Shown: positions 6,463 to 13,924, counted from the first letter of the stretch. The stretch is DNA of 13,924 nt from JAZKFP01 sp040386355 (GCA_040386355.1 JAZKFP010000255.1:1-13924); one strand, 5' to 3'. A program made the numbers and translations. The notes: generated by a model from the letters alone, not told the origin.

Positions 6463-7935
6463 ATGAAATGGTGTAAAAGTATTGCGTGGATAAGCCTATT
6501 TATGCTGGTAGGTTGTGCATCGATTCCCGAATCAACTGTGCCGCACTTCAATCAAATTCTTCAACAACGATTATCGATTGCAAAAAATACGTCGAATACA
6601 GAAACACAATTAATACTTCAGCAGCCTTTGACTGCAACCAATGCTATGCGACTTGCATTATTAAACAATAAAACATTGCATGCTGAATTTGCAGAATTAG
6701 GAATTGCGCAGTCGGATATTTTAGCAGCAGGACTTGTTAGTAATCCGACTATTGCTATAGGTGCATTACGACCAGAAGGTGGTGGGCGTTGGCAGTTGGA
6801 TTTTGGATTGACCCAAAGCATGTTAAATCTAATAACTCGCTCTTTACGAACAAAAATAGCTCGTATTGAATACGAAAATATTCAAATGCGCGTTATTCAA
6901 AGTCTGATGCATCATCTACAAGCTATGGAAGCAGATTATTATTCAGCAATTGCTGAGGCGCATCGAAGTAAGTTATTGAAAACTATTTCGCACGCTGCTG
7001 AAACGACGTATGAATTAGCAGAACGATTTTACAAAGCTGGAAATATTTCTGAATTGGAATACTTGACACAAAAAAATCATTCATTTGAACAGAAAATAAA
7101 ATTATTACATGCAGAACATACAGCTTATGAAGCAAGGCTAAAATTAGCCACCCAATTAGGGCTAAAAGCTTCACAAAAATTTATATTACCTCAACAATTA
7201 TATGATGTTCCGCAAGAAAAATTTGATGGTGATACATTAATTCTTCAAGCAAAAAAACAACGCCTTGATTTAAAAATTTTGCATCGTACCGTTCAAAATT
7301 ATGCGAAAAACAGTCAATTATTAAAAAATGGTATTGAAGAATTTGATGTAAGCCTTAAAGGTGAGCGAGAATTTGATGGTTTAAAGAGTTATGGTCCAGA
7401 GTTTTCACTATCACTACCTATTTTTAATCAAGGACAAGCAAGAAAACTATCCTTTGTCAGTCAAACAAAGCAAGCAAATTACTTGATAGAAGCGCTTGAG
7501 CTCTCTATTGAAAACGACATTATTCAAACCACACAAAATTTAAATAATATACGAGAACAACTGCAAATATTACGTTTGCAAATTATTCCGAACAGTCAAC
7601 GACAAGTGCAATTAAGTCTACAAGAATATAATTTTATGTTGGTAGGTATTGCAGAAACATTGTTATTAAAACAGCAAGAATACGATGTTTATGTGCAATA
7701 TATTGAAATATTGAAACAGTATTGGAAAGCACGTTCTACTTTAGCGATTGCACTCGGTAGTGCATTACCTGACGTTCAATTTAAACCGGTCGTGTTTGAT
7801 AGCCCATCAAACAATAAGAATCTTCAATATGATTCAGCGCCGTTCGATCACTCGCAACATACAGACAAAAAAAGTGAAAATGTTTTAGAAAAAAAAGATT
7901 TATCTAATCAACATTATGGAGCGTATCATGATTAA
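6463..7935 (+). CDS. TolC/CusC-type outer-membrane efflux lipoprotein
   Basis: This is an outer-membrane channel subunit of the TolC/OEP family, which forms trimeric exit ducts for periplasmic efflux. The 490-aa product starts at ATG 6463, chosen because GAGGAATACCAC precedes it and it yields a signal peptide with a perfect lipobox LVGC (C18). An upstream ATG at 6418 adds 15 residues that spoil the signal. Two OEP repeats are visible: about 50-240, with an ALLNNKTLHAEFAELGIAQSD helix start and SNPTIAIGALRP, and about 260-450, with GPEFSLSLPIFNQGQARK, the matching strand/turn of the second repeat. The C-terminal 45 residues are polar with several His (DHSQHTD, NQHYGAYHD). Its stop overlaps the oxidase start by 8 nt, so translation is probably coupled. 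No adaptor or pump gene is adjacent. A copper role is inferred from context. Confidence 0.9.
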   Translation: MKWCKSIAWISLFMLVGCASIPESTVPHFNQILQQRLSIAKNTSNTETQLILQQPLTATNAMRLALLNNKTLHAEFAELGIAQSDILAAGLVSNPTIAIGALRPEGGGRWQLDFGLTQSMLNLITRSLRTKIARIEYENIQMRVIQSLMHHLQAMEADYYSAIAEAHRSKLLKTISHAAETTYELAERFYKAGNISELEYLTQKNHSFEQKIKLLHAEHTAYEARLKLATQLGLKASQKFILPQQLYDVPQEKFDGDTLILQAKKQRLDLKILHRTVQNYAKNSQLLKNGIEEFDVSLKGEREFDGLKSYGPEFSLSLPIFNQGQARKLSFVSQTKQANYLIEALELSIENDIIQTTQNLNNIREQLQILRLQIIPNSQRQVQLSLQEYNFMLVGIAETLLLKQQEYDVYVQYIEILKQYWKARSTLAIALGSALPDVQFKPVVFDSPSNNKNLQYDSAPFDHSQHTDKKSENVLEKKDLSNQHYGAYHD

Positions 7936-9205
7936 TCGCCGAACCATTTTAAAAAGTAGCGCTGCCGGAGTTATGTTGACAGTGGCAAATAAAGTTTTTG
8001 CCGAAGCGAAAACAGTTCATTCTCATCATTCTGAAAATAATACAAATCTTGAAAATAAAAATTATTTACCTGTTAAAACATTAAATGGTCGAACTTTACC
8101 TTTTCATCTCAATGATGGAGTAAAAGAATTTCATTTAATTGCTGAAGAAATTGAGCATGAATTTGCTCCAGGTACCAAAATAAAAGCTTGGGGATATAAC
8201 GGATCTTCTCCAGGCCCAACCATTGAAGTGTTAGAAGGGGATGACGTACGAGTCTATATAACAAATCGATTAAAAGAACATACTACGATGCATTGGCATG
8301 GAATTTTGTTGCCCAGTGGAATGGATGGGGTAGGTGGTTTATCGCAACCCCACATTTTACCGAATCAAACTTTTGTTTATGAATTTACTATTCGTCAACA
8401 TGGAACACATATGTATCATCCTCACGGCGATGAAATGGTACAAATGGCAATGGGTATGATGGGGATGTTTATTATTCATCCAAAAAAACCAACTGACCCG
8501 CGAGTTGATCGTGAATACGCAGTGTTATTGCATAATTGGGCTGTGAATCCTGGAACTTGGCGCCCTGATCCTGCTGTAATGCAAGATTTTAATTTGTGGA
8601 CGATGAACAGCAAAATATTTCCTGCGATTGAAGCCTTGATTGCTCAAACGGGCGAGCGCGTGCGTATTCGGATTGGAAATCTTTCGATGTGGAATCATCC
8701 CATTCATTTGCACGGCGTACAATTTTCTGTCACCGGCTCCGATGGCGGGCGTTGGCCACAAGCATTATGGCGACCGGAAGTTACCGAAATAATTGGTGTC
8801 GGACAAACACGTGATTTTGAATTTATTGCGGTGCCGGGTGATTGGGCATTTCATTGTCATATGGCGCATCATACGATGAACACAATGGGGCACAATATCC
8901 CAAATACATTAGGTGTAAATCAAAAAGATGTGGAAAATAAAATTCAGAAATTATTGCCAGGTTACATGGCAATGGGTGAAAACGGTATGGCAGAACATCA
9001 AAAGCATTCTAATCATATGAAGGGACCGATAAATACATTACCCATGATGACAGGCCAAGGACCATTCGGCGCTTTAGAAATGGGAGGCATGTTTACGGTT
9101 GTAAAAGTGCGTGATGAATTAACCGACGCAGAACCAGGTTGGTATCAACATCCTAAAGGCACACAAGCGCAGGTTGTAAAAACACCAACCCATTTACCAA
9201 CGTAA
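7928..9205 (+). CDS. Tat-exported multicopper oxidase of compact, apparently two-domain type
   Basis: This is a periplasmic copper enzyme that couples oxidation of Cu(I) or phenolic substrates to O2 reduction; a Cu(I)-detoxifying role is likely here. ATG 7928 gives MINRRTILKSSAAGVMLTVA, a twin-arginine signal (R4-R5). ATG 7916 only adds MERI, and GGAG lies before 7928. All copper motifs are present: HWHG (H122, H124), YHPHG (H164, H166), NHPIHLHG (H257, H260, H262) and HCHMAHH (H309, C310, H311, H315, axial M320). C310 is the only cysteine in the protein. At 425 aa it is shorter than the ~600-aa CopA type, with only about 70 residues between the first cupredoxin domain and HPIHLHG, so a middle domain is missing or vestigial. 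Met/His-rich stretches (MAMGMMGMF; 347-388) suggest extra copper binding. Confidence 0.93.
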   Translation: MINRRTILKSSAAGVMLTVANKVFAEAKTVHSHHSENNTNLENKNYLPVKTLNGRTLPFHLNDGVKEFHLIAEEIEHEFAPGTKIKAWGYNGSSPGPTIEVLEGDDVRVYITNRLKEHTTMHWHGILLPSGMDGVGGLSQPHILPNQTFVYEFTIRQHGTHMYHPHGDEMVQMAMGMMGMFIIHPKKPTDPRVDREYAVLLHNWAVNPGTWRPDPAVMQDFNLWTMNSKIFPAIEALIAQTGERVRIRIGNLSMWNHPIHLHGVQFSVTGSDGGRWPQALWRPEVTEIIGVGQTRDFEFIAVPGDWAFHCHMAHHTMNTMGHNIPNTLGVNQKDVENKIQKLLPGYMAMGENGMAEHQKHSNHMKGPINTLPMMTGQGPFGALEMGGMFTVVKVRDELTDAEPGWYQHPKGTQAQVVKTPTHLPT

Positions 9206-9227
9206 TATTAAAAACGAGAATTTAACT

Positions 9228-9995
9228 ATGGAAAACACTTTTGATTGGCAAACGGAATGGGCAGCTATTTGGCGTCCTACAACTAAACACTTGCGCGCGG
9301 TACAACGATTGGATTCTATTCAACTCAGTGACTTACTGGGAATAGATTTACAAAAACGCGCGTTAATTAAAAATACCGAACGGTTTTTAAAGGGTGAACC
9401 AGCCCAACATGCGTTGTTATGGGGAAGTCGCGGTACTGGAAAATCATCTTTGATTAAAGCGTTATTAAATCAATACGCATCCGAAGGTTTACGAGTGATT
9501 GAAATTGATAAAGATCATTTGCAAGATTTGCTCGATATCGTGGATGAACTATCTTTTTTACCGCAGCACTTTATAGTGTTTTGTGATGACTTATCTTTTG
9601 AAGATGGAGAAACTACCTATAAACAATTAAAAAGTGTTTTAGAAGGCTCGATTGAACTTCCGCCAGAAAATATTTTGATTTACGCAACTTCAAATCGTCG
9701 CCATTTAATTTCAGAATACGCATCAGATAATAAAGATACAAGAATAATAAATGGTGCGCTGCATCATGCAGATATTGTGGAAGAAAAATTATCGTTATCG
9801 GATCGGTTTGGTTTATGGTTATCGTTTTATCCCAATAGCCAATTAGAATATCTAGAAATAGTAGACCATTTATTTGCTAATTATTCCGGAGACAGAGAAG
9901 AATTACATCTTAAAGCCAAACAATTTGCCATGATGCGCGCATCACGCAGCGGTCGTACCGCACGGCAGTTTTATCGGGATTTCTCAGCCGAATAG
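9228..9995 (+). CDS. DUF815-family P-loop ATPase (AAA-like)
   Basis: The 255-aa product is a probable cytoplasmic ATP-binding protein of the DUF815 family, whose biological role is not established. It shows Walker A GSRGTGKS (66-73), Walker B FIVFCDD (115-121), a sensor-1-like segment IYATSNRRHL (N156), and SDRFG (R193) as a possible arginine finger. The RSGRTARQFYRDF segment near the C-terminus is typical of the family. It starts 22 nt after the oxidase stop, so it may be on the copper-cassette transcript, but the upstream GAGAATT is a weak ribosome site and nothing in the protein suggests copper. It is convergent with the OsmC-like gene, 23 nt between stops. Confidence 0.9.
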   Translation: MENTFDWQTEWAAIWRPTTKHLRAVQRLDSIQLSDLLGIDLQKRALIKNTERFLKGEPAQHALLWGSRGTGKSSLIKALLNQYASEGLRVIEIDKDHLQDLLDIVDELSFLPQHFIVFCDDLSFEDGETTYKQLKSVLEGSIELPPENILIYATSNRRHLISEYASDNKDTRIINGALHHADIVEEKLSLSDRFGLWLSFYPNSQLEYLEIVDHLFANYSGDREELHLKAKQFAMMRASRSGRTARQFYRDFSAE

Positions 9996-10001
9996 CTAAA
10001 T

Positions 10002-10016
10002 ATTTTATGATAAAAT
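10002..10016. terminator. Small AT palindrome between convergent genes, possible weak terminator
   Basis: ATTTTATGATAAAAT is a perfect 7-bp inverted repeat around one G, in the 23 nt between the convergent stops of the DUF815 and OsmC-like genes. Rightward it is followed by CTTT; leftward by a T-containing stretch. It holds no G-C pair, so it would be a weak hairpin. Position is the main argument. Confidence 0.3.
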
Positions 10017-10018
10017 CT

Positions 10019-10417
10019 TTAAATAAGTTGAGTGTTTATAATAATTTCAGTTGAAGTCATTAATTTATGCACAGGGCATTTATCACCAATTGCTAACAAC
10101 TGAATGCGTTGCTCTCCATCTAATTTTCCAAAAAGTTCAATAAAAACGCTTAAGTGATAAATGCCTTTGCGTTCTTCTTTTGGGTCACGTTGAATCTTGA
10201 TATCGACGTGTTCGAGTGGCCAATTTTTATGCCGTGCATACATCGTAATGGTGAGTGCTTTGCAAGCAGCAAGTGCAGTATCAAATAAATCATGTGGGTC
10301 TGGTGCGGATTCCTCTCCGCCCAATTCTTTTGGTGCATCTGCAAAAATAGTATGTTTGGCAATGGTAATGCGTTGACGCAGCCCTCCTTGATCATCTTTT
10401 GTTAGAAAAATTTTCAT
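10019..10417 (-). CDS. OsmC/Ohr-family protein (YhfA-like), probable thiol peroxidase
   Basis: The 132-aa product belongs to the OsmC/Ohr superfamily of small cytoplasmic dimers that reduce organic hydroperoxides with a cysteine pair. Both reactive cysteines are visible: C52 in LAACKALTITMYARHKNW, on the central helix, and C114 in DKCPVHK. GGEESAPDPHDL (33-44) precedes the first, where the family usually has a G-G-x-x-x-x-P-x-x-L/Y pattern. The closest subgroup by eye is YhfA-like rather than OsmC or Ohr proper, so peroxide substrates are uncertain. ATG 10417 is preceded by AAGGAAATATTAT, a good ribosome site. Divergent from the metallopeptidase gene across 161 nt, with an operator-like dyad in between. 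Confidence 0.9.
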   Translation of the reverse strand: MKIFLTKDDQGGLRQRITIAKHTIFADAPKELGGEESAPDPHDLFDTALAACKALTITMYARHKNWPLEHVDIKIQRDPKEERKGIYHLSVFIELFGKLDGEQRIQLLAIGDKCPVHKLMTSTEIIINTQLI

Positions 10418-10443
10418 ATAATATTTCCTTAAAATAGCGTTTG

Positions 10444-10472
10444 ATTATAAACTCGATAAGCGAGTTAACTAA
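10444..10472 (-). promoter_or_regulatory. Putative OsmC promoter with a 17-bp dyad in its spacer
   Basis: On the minus strand TATAAT (10444-10449) is a consensus -10. The 17 nt before it (10450-10466, AACTCGATAAGCGAGTT on the plus strand) are a perfect 6-bp inverted repeat around 5 nt. The six bases at 17-nt spacing, TTAGTT (10467-10472), are only a weak -35. A dyad filling the spacer is a classic place for a repressor or MerR-type activator. The transcript would start about 20 nt before the AAGGAAAT ribosome site. Confidence 0.45.
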
Positions 10473-10578
10473 CAATTAAATTATACTTAACCTATTATAA
10501 TTATGAAACTTACTTGTCATTATTCTAATCCACAAAAATTCTGTGTCGCTAAATCTATTTCAATCATTTGAGTAAATT

Positions 10579-11637
10579 ATGAAAATTTTTGAATGCCAAA
10601 ACTGCAATAATCTTCTGTATTTTGAAAATATTCGATGTGAGCGTTGTCAATTTGATTTAGGATTTTTACCAGCGTCTTTAACACTCAGTGCATTAAAAAA
10701 AGAAGGTGAAGGCTTTATTGCGCTTGCTGATCCCAACACGATGTATCGATACTGTAAAAATGCAGAATATCAATCGTGTAATTGGTTAGTACCACATGAG
10801 TTTACTGATGAACTATGCATAGCTTGTCAACATAATCGCACCATCCCCGATTTATCAATTACCCTAAATTTAACGCGATGGCAAAAAATTGAAATTGCTA
10901 AGCATCGTCTTTTTTACACACTATTTAATTTAAAATTATTAAATCCAAATCTAAATTTAAAATCAGGTGGACCAGAGTTTGATTTTTTAGCTGACTCACC
11001 GGATAGTACAAATAAAGTCATGACAGGTCATGATAACGGATTGATAACGCTACGATTAGCAGAAGCGGACGACGCAGAGCGGGAAAAGTTACGTCAAGAT
11101 ATGGATGAAGTTTATCGTACTTTACTTGGACATTTTCGGCACGAAGTAGGGCACTTCTATTGGGATAAACTTGTTCGTGATCGTGGAAATCTAGACAGTT
11201 GTCGAGCTTTATTTGGTGATGATAGGCAAGATTACAGTGAATCCTTAAATCGTCATTATTCGAATGGCGCACCAGCTAATTGGCAGAATGAATTTATTAG
11301 TACTTACGCCAGTTCACATCCATGGGAAGATTTTGCAGAAACTTGGGCACATTATTTACACATAGTGGATACGTTAGAAATTGCGCGTTCATTTGGCTTA
11401 CAAATTGAACCAAAAGTTGCTGTTAATGAGACACTTTCAACCGAAATTAATTTCGATCCTCATCAAGCCCAAACTAGTAAAAAAATTATTAATACCTGGT
11501 TGCCATTAACCTTCGCAATAAATAGCATTAATCGAAGTATGGGACAAAAAGATCTCTATCCTTTTGTGCTATCCCCTAAAGTTATAGAGAAATTCGATTA
11601 TATTCATAATTTGATTCAATCTAACGAATACACATGA
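10579..11637 (+). CDS. Zinc-ribbon putative metallopeptidase (Peptidase_Mx-like, HEVGH)
   Basis: The 352-aa product matches, as recalled, the family annotated as putative zinc-binding metallopeptidase: N-terminal zinc ribbons followed by a zincin-type domain. The first ribbon is C6-x2-C9...C20-x2-C23. A second Cys set is C59, C67, C80 and C83. The catalytic motif HEVGH (188-192) supplies two His ligands and the general-base Glu; the conserved HPWEDFAETWAHYLHI segment (247-262) probably supplies the third ligand and completes the fold. No signal peptide is present, so a cytoplasmic site is expected. Substrates are unknown. ATG 10579 has only a weak GAG upstream, and TATAAT at 10496-10501 is a possible -10 without a good -35. 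Next gene in the same direction is 301 nt away. Confidence 0.88.
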   Translation: MKIFECQNCNNLLYFENIRCERCQFDLGFLPASLTLSALKKEGEGFIALADPNTMYRYCKNAEYQSCNWLVPHEFTDELCIACQHNRTIPDLSITLNLTRWQKIEIAKHRLFYTLFNLKLLNPNLNLKSGGPEFDFLADSPDSTNKVMTGHDNGLITLRLAEADDAEREKLRQDMDEVYRTLLGHFRHEVGHFYWDKLVRDRGNLDSCRALFGDDRQDYSESLNRHYSNGAPANWQNEFISTYASSHPWEDFAETWAHYLHIVDTLEIARSFGLQIEPKVAVNETLSTEINFDPHQAQTSKKIINTWLPLTFAINSINRSMGQKDLYPFVLSPKVIEKFDYIHNLIQSNEYT

Positions 11638-11938
11638 AGATAAAAATTTAAGTTTCATTGTATTTAATTAATTTGAAAATTAATATCATAAAGCTTGATA
11701 GTAATTTTCTGCTATTACTAATTTATTTTCCAATACTTTCGCTCAATGAAAAGTCAATCTTCTCGACTTAAATAATTATATTAAGACTTAAAAATTCTTA
11801 ATTGATTTCATTTTAATTTCATAAATTTTATTAAATTTATCCTGCAAAGATTAATTTAATGTCAATACTTAAAAGTAATGCCTAACGCAATTTACGACTC
11901 TACGTATACTTTAATAATGATATTGAAATGGATATTGA
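11638..11938. other. AT-rich intergenic region before the sensor gene
   Basis: No ORF or RNA gene is seen in these 301 nt. It contains a 6-bp stem TAGTAA/TTACTA around 11699-11720, a dyad TTAAGA-N9-TCTTAA at about 11781-11801, the CTTAA tandem element, and TATACT at 11905-11910, a possible -10 about 30 nt before ATG 11939 with no convincing -35. Everything here is so A/T-rich that short dyads may be chance. Confidence 0.5.
11787..11802 (+). promoter_or_regulatory. Second copy of the tandem CTTAA element, upstream of the sensor gene
   Basis: CTTAAAAATTCTTAAT here is identical over 16 nt to 5898-5913. It starts 152 nt before the sensor start codon. Downstream sequence is also similar (ATTGATTTCA here, ATAATTTCA there). 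A looser CTTAATTCTTAAT lies at 2867-2879 just after the putative effector gene. Confidence 0.3.
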
Positions 11939-13924
11939 ATGAAATTCAAAGAATTAAATAACGCTTCTTGGCGTCAGATTTTACTTTATTTGTCCTTCAT
12001 AATAGCGGCTGTAAGCCTCACCTATATTCTATCAAGATTAGTAGATAATAATATTGCCTTTCAAAGTGAATCAGAATTTGAAGCGTTGGCTACAGAGAGT
12101 GAAAAAGCCTTAATCAATCGAATGGCTTCTTACAATCATGCGTTGCTTGGGGGCATGGCATTTTTTCAAGGATCTTCCGATTTTACTCGAGAGCAATGGC
12201 GGCAATACGTCACTATTATTGATGTGGAAAAAAATTTTCCAGGTATTCATGGTCTAGGTTGGATTAAGAAGGTTGCAACAGAGGAGTTAGACGAATTTTT
12301 AAACAAGATTCGTAAAGAAATACCCAATTTTTCTATTAGTCCTGCTACGGAAAATATACCTTTATATATAAGCACCTTTATTGAACCTGAATATCAGAAT
12401 AAACAGGCTATAGGTTTAAATATTGCTTTTGAAAAATCACGTCGCGAGGCAGCTGATCTTGCAAAAAAGACCAATCAACCTGCAATAAGTAAAAAAATTA
12501 CTTTAATTCAAGATGAAGAAAAAACACCTGGTTTTCTTCTGCTTCATCCAATTTATAAGTCTCCTTCAAAAAGCTTAAATGCATCTGCTGCCAAAGAAGA
12601 TTTCTTAGGATGGATTTATGCACCATTAATAGCTCGGCACTTTTTGAACCATCTAACTAAAAGTCAGGGCGATACTCTAAATATTCGAGTATACGAAGGC
12701 GATCATATTGATAAGAAAAATTTAATTTATAGTAGCTATGATGAAAAACACTCTATTATAAAACCTACTTTTGTTGTAAAAAAACAAATAAATGTTATGC
12801 AACAAGACTGGATAATTGTTTGGGATAGTACACTTGTTTACGAACAACAACAAAATAACAATAGCGCAATATTTATCATATTATTCGGCAGCATATTTAC
12901 AATTATTTTAGGAGTCTTTTTATTTGCCAAAATAATTGATAATACAAAATCAACTGAATCAGATAGTGTCCACAATAAATTTTTTATTCCATGCCTATTT
13001 TTTATAATTGTAATGTCGGGAGCATATTATCTTTATCAAGTGGCTGAAGAAAGAGAGTTAGACTTCGTTCGACAACATATTGAAGATGAATCCAAAAAAG
13101 TTGAACAACTTGTAACTATTCAGACCAAAGAAAAATTACAAGCGTTAAAACGATTAGCTCAAAGATGGGAAGTGGCAAAGCGCACACCATATAATCAGTG
13201 GCAAGCAGATGTTAAGAACTATATTGATCAACTTAATGGAATTATGAATATTCAATGGGTTGATTCCAATTATCATATTCAGTGGATTGAACCCATAAAT
13301 GAAAATCAACATCTTGTTGGAAAAAAAATAATTGATAATACTTTAACAAAACGTTTTTTAAAAAATGCTGTTGAAAGAAACGGAATTACTTTAGGTCCGC
13401 CTAATAGCAAACCTTCTGAGTCAGGCTCTAAAAACCATATAGATTCTCGTACTTTTTCTGCTTATGCACCATTAACATTAAATGATAAATTTGATGGTTT
13501 TTTTGTAGGTGTTTTTGACATTAAAAAATTTTTAAGCGCTGTTTTTTCACAGGAAATAAATAACCAATACGCTACTTACTTCAAATATAATGGTAAAGTT
13601 TTTTTTATTAATAACTTATCTGGTGAAACGTTAGCACCAAAATTTATGGTCGAAAAAACGTTACAGATTTATGATGAGCAATGGAATGTTAAAATTGTAC
13701 CCACTCAAAAATACGTTAAAGATCAGCAAACTTCTTTACCAATAATAATTTTGATAGCAGGTTTCATGGTAGCGTTACTTACCAGCTTAACTGTTAGGTA
13801 TATTATTATTGCAAAAAATAAATCCGATCATTTATTAAATAGAGAGCAAGCGTTACAAAAATTAAACAGTATAAATTCAGGAATTTTGCAAAGTACTACT
13901 TCATTAATTATTGCTATTGATGCT
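11939..13924 (+). CDS. CHASE-domain membrane sensor with a second extracytoplasmic module and PAS (partial)
   Basis: The reading frame is open from ATG 11939 to the window edge (662 codons) and continues beyond it. Order: transmembrane helix (about 13-35); periplasmic CHASE domain (about 70-270) with FPGIHGLGWIKKV near 100 and STFIEPEYQNKQAIGLNIAF near 145, then LHPIYKS and GWIYAPLIA; transmembrane helices at about 310-334 and 347-368; a second periplasmic region (about 370-598) starting with a coiled EERELDFVRQHIEDE segment and containing MNIQWVDSNYHIQWIEP and FSAYAPLTL; a helix at about 601-626; then a probable PAS start (SINSGILQSTTSLIIAIDA). CHASE sensors detect small ligands and drive histidine kinase or c-di-GMP outputs; the output domain here is not visible. 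The ribosome site is weak (GGATATTGA). Confidence 0.88.
   Translation, partial: MKFKELNNASWRQILLYLSFIIAAVSLTYILSRLVDNNIAFQSESEFEALATESEKALINRMASYNHALLGGMAFFQGSSDFTREQWRQYVTIIDVEKNFPGIHGLGWIKKVATEELDEFLNKIRKEIPNFSISPATENIPLYISTFIEPEYQNKQAIGLNIAFEKSRREAADLAKKTNQPAISKKITLIQDEEKTPGFLLLHPIYKSPSKSLNASAAKEDFLGWIYAPLIARHFLNHLTKSQGDTLNIRVYEGDHIDKKNLIYSSYDEKHSIIKPTFVVKKQINVMQQDWIIVWDSTLVYEQQQNNNSAIFIILFGSIFTIILGVFLFAKIIDNTKSTESDSVHNKFFIPCLFFIIVMSGAYYLYQVAEERELDFVRQHIEDESKKVEQLVTIQTKEKLQALKRLAQRWEVAKRTPYNQWQADVKNYIDQLNGIMNIQWVDSNYHIQWIEPINENQHLVGKKIIDNTLTKRFLKNAVERNGITLGPPNSKPSESGSKNHIDSRTFSAYAPLTLNDKFDGFFVGVFDIKKFLSAVFSQEINNQYATYFKYNGKVFFINNLSGETLAPKFMVEKTLQIYDEQWNVKIVPTQKYVKDQQTSLPIIILIAGFMVALLTSLTVRYIIIAKNKSDHLLNREQALQKLNSINSGILQSTTSLIIAIDA

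Noticed and set aside
7916..7927. Upstream ATG for the multicopper oxidase
   Set aside because: It only adds MERI before a clean twin-arginine signal; the start at 7928 has GGAG upstream.
8995..9080. Met/His-rich tail of the oxidase as a repeat array
   Set aside because: The motif spacing is irregular and typical of copper-binding oxidase tails, not a sequence repeat.
1..13924. CRISPR arrays, tRNA or rRNA genes, insertion sequences and prophage genes
   Set aside because: No regular spaced repeats, no tRNA-like cloverleaf and no transposase or phage protein could be seen on either strand.

Overview
The window looks like the chromosome of an AT-rich gammaproteobacterium. The protein families and their sequence flavour (RarA, a YahK-type alcohol dehydrogenase, YihY/BrkB, a DUF815 ATPase, an OsmC-like protein, and a hypothetical protein resembling a host-directed cysteine enzyme) fit Legionellales (Legionella/Coxiella/Aquicella/Berkiella-like). 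That placement is inference: there is no rRNA or other strong phylogenetic marker here. No tRNA, rRNA, CRISPR array, insertion sequence or prophage is visible.

Layout. 1-495: no intact gene. A frameshifted and stop-interrupted coding relic (43-383) is followed by a 33-nt AT-rich palindrome. 496-1821: rarA, the replication-associated recombination ATPase. 1896-2864: an unrecognised 322-aa protein whose C-terminal half carries a Cys-His-Asp arrangement typical of papain-like/transglutaminase-like enzymes, the best candidate for something new. 2969-3208: a 79-aa membrane protein that meets the next gene tail to tail with 8 nt between stops. 3217-5835 is a leftward block: a YahK-type zinc aldehyde/alcohol reductase, a small putative lipoprotein, a ~133-nt structured palindromic repeat, and a YihY/BrkB membrane protein.

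5998-9205 is a rightward copper/metal-handling cassette: a small exported Cys-rich protein ending in HPPPRHS, a TolC-family outer-membrane lipoprotein, and a Tat-exported copper oxidase of compact two-domain appearance that overlaps the TolC gene by 8 nt. No RND pump or adaptor gene accompanies them. A DUF815-type P-loop ATPase gene follows 22 nt later and may be co-transcribed. An OsmC-like gene (leftward, 10019-10417) converges on it and is divergent from a zinc-ribbon/HEVGH metallopeptidase gene (10579-11637). An operator-like 17-bp dyad sits in the shared intergenic region, exactly filling the spacer of a putative OsmC promoter.

11638-11938 is a 301-nt AT-rich intergenic region. It holds a 16-nt tandem CTTAA element identical to one upstream of the copper cassette. 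The window ends inside a large membrane sensor gene (11939 to the edge, 662 codons seen): a CHASE domain, two transmembrane helices, a second extracytoplasmic sensor-like region, another transmembrane helix and the start of a probable PAS domain. Its output domain lies beyond the window.
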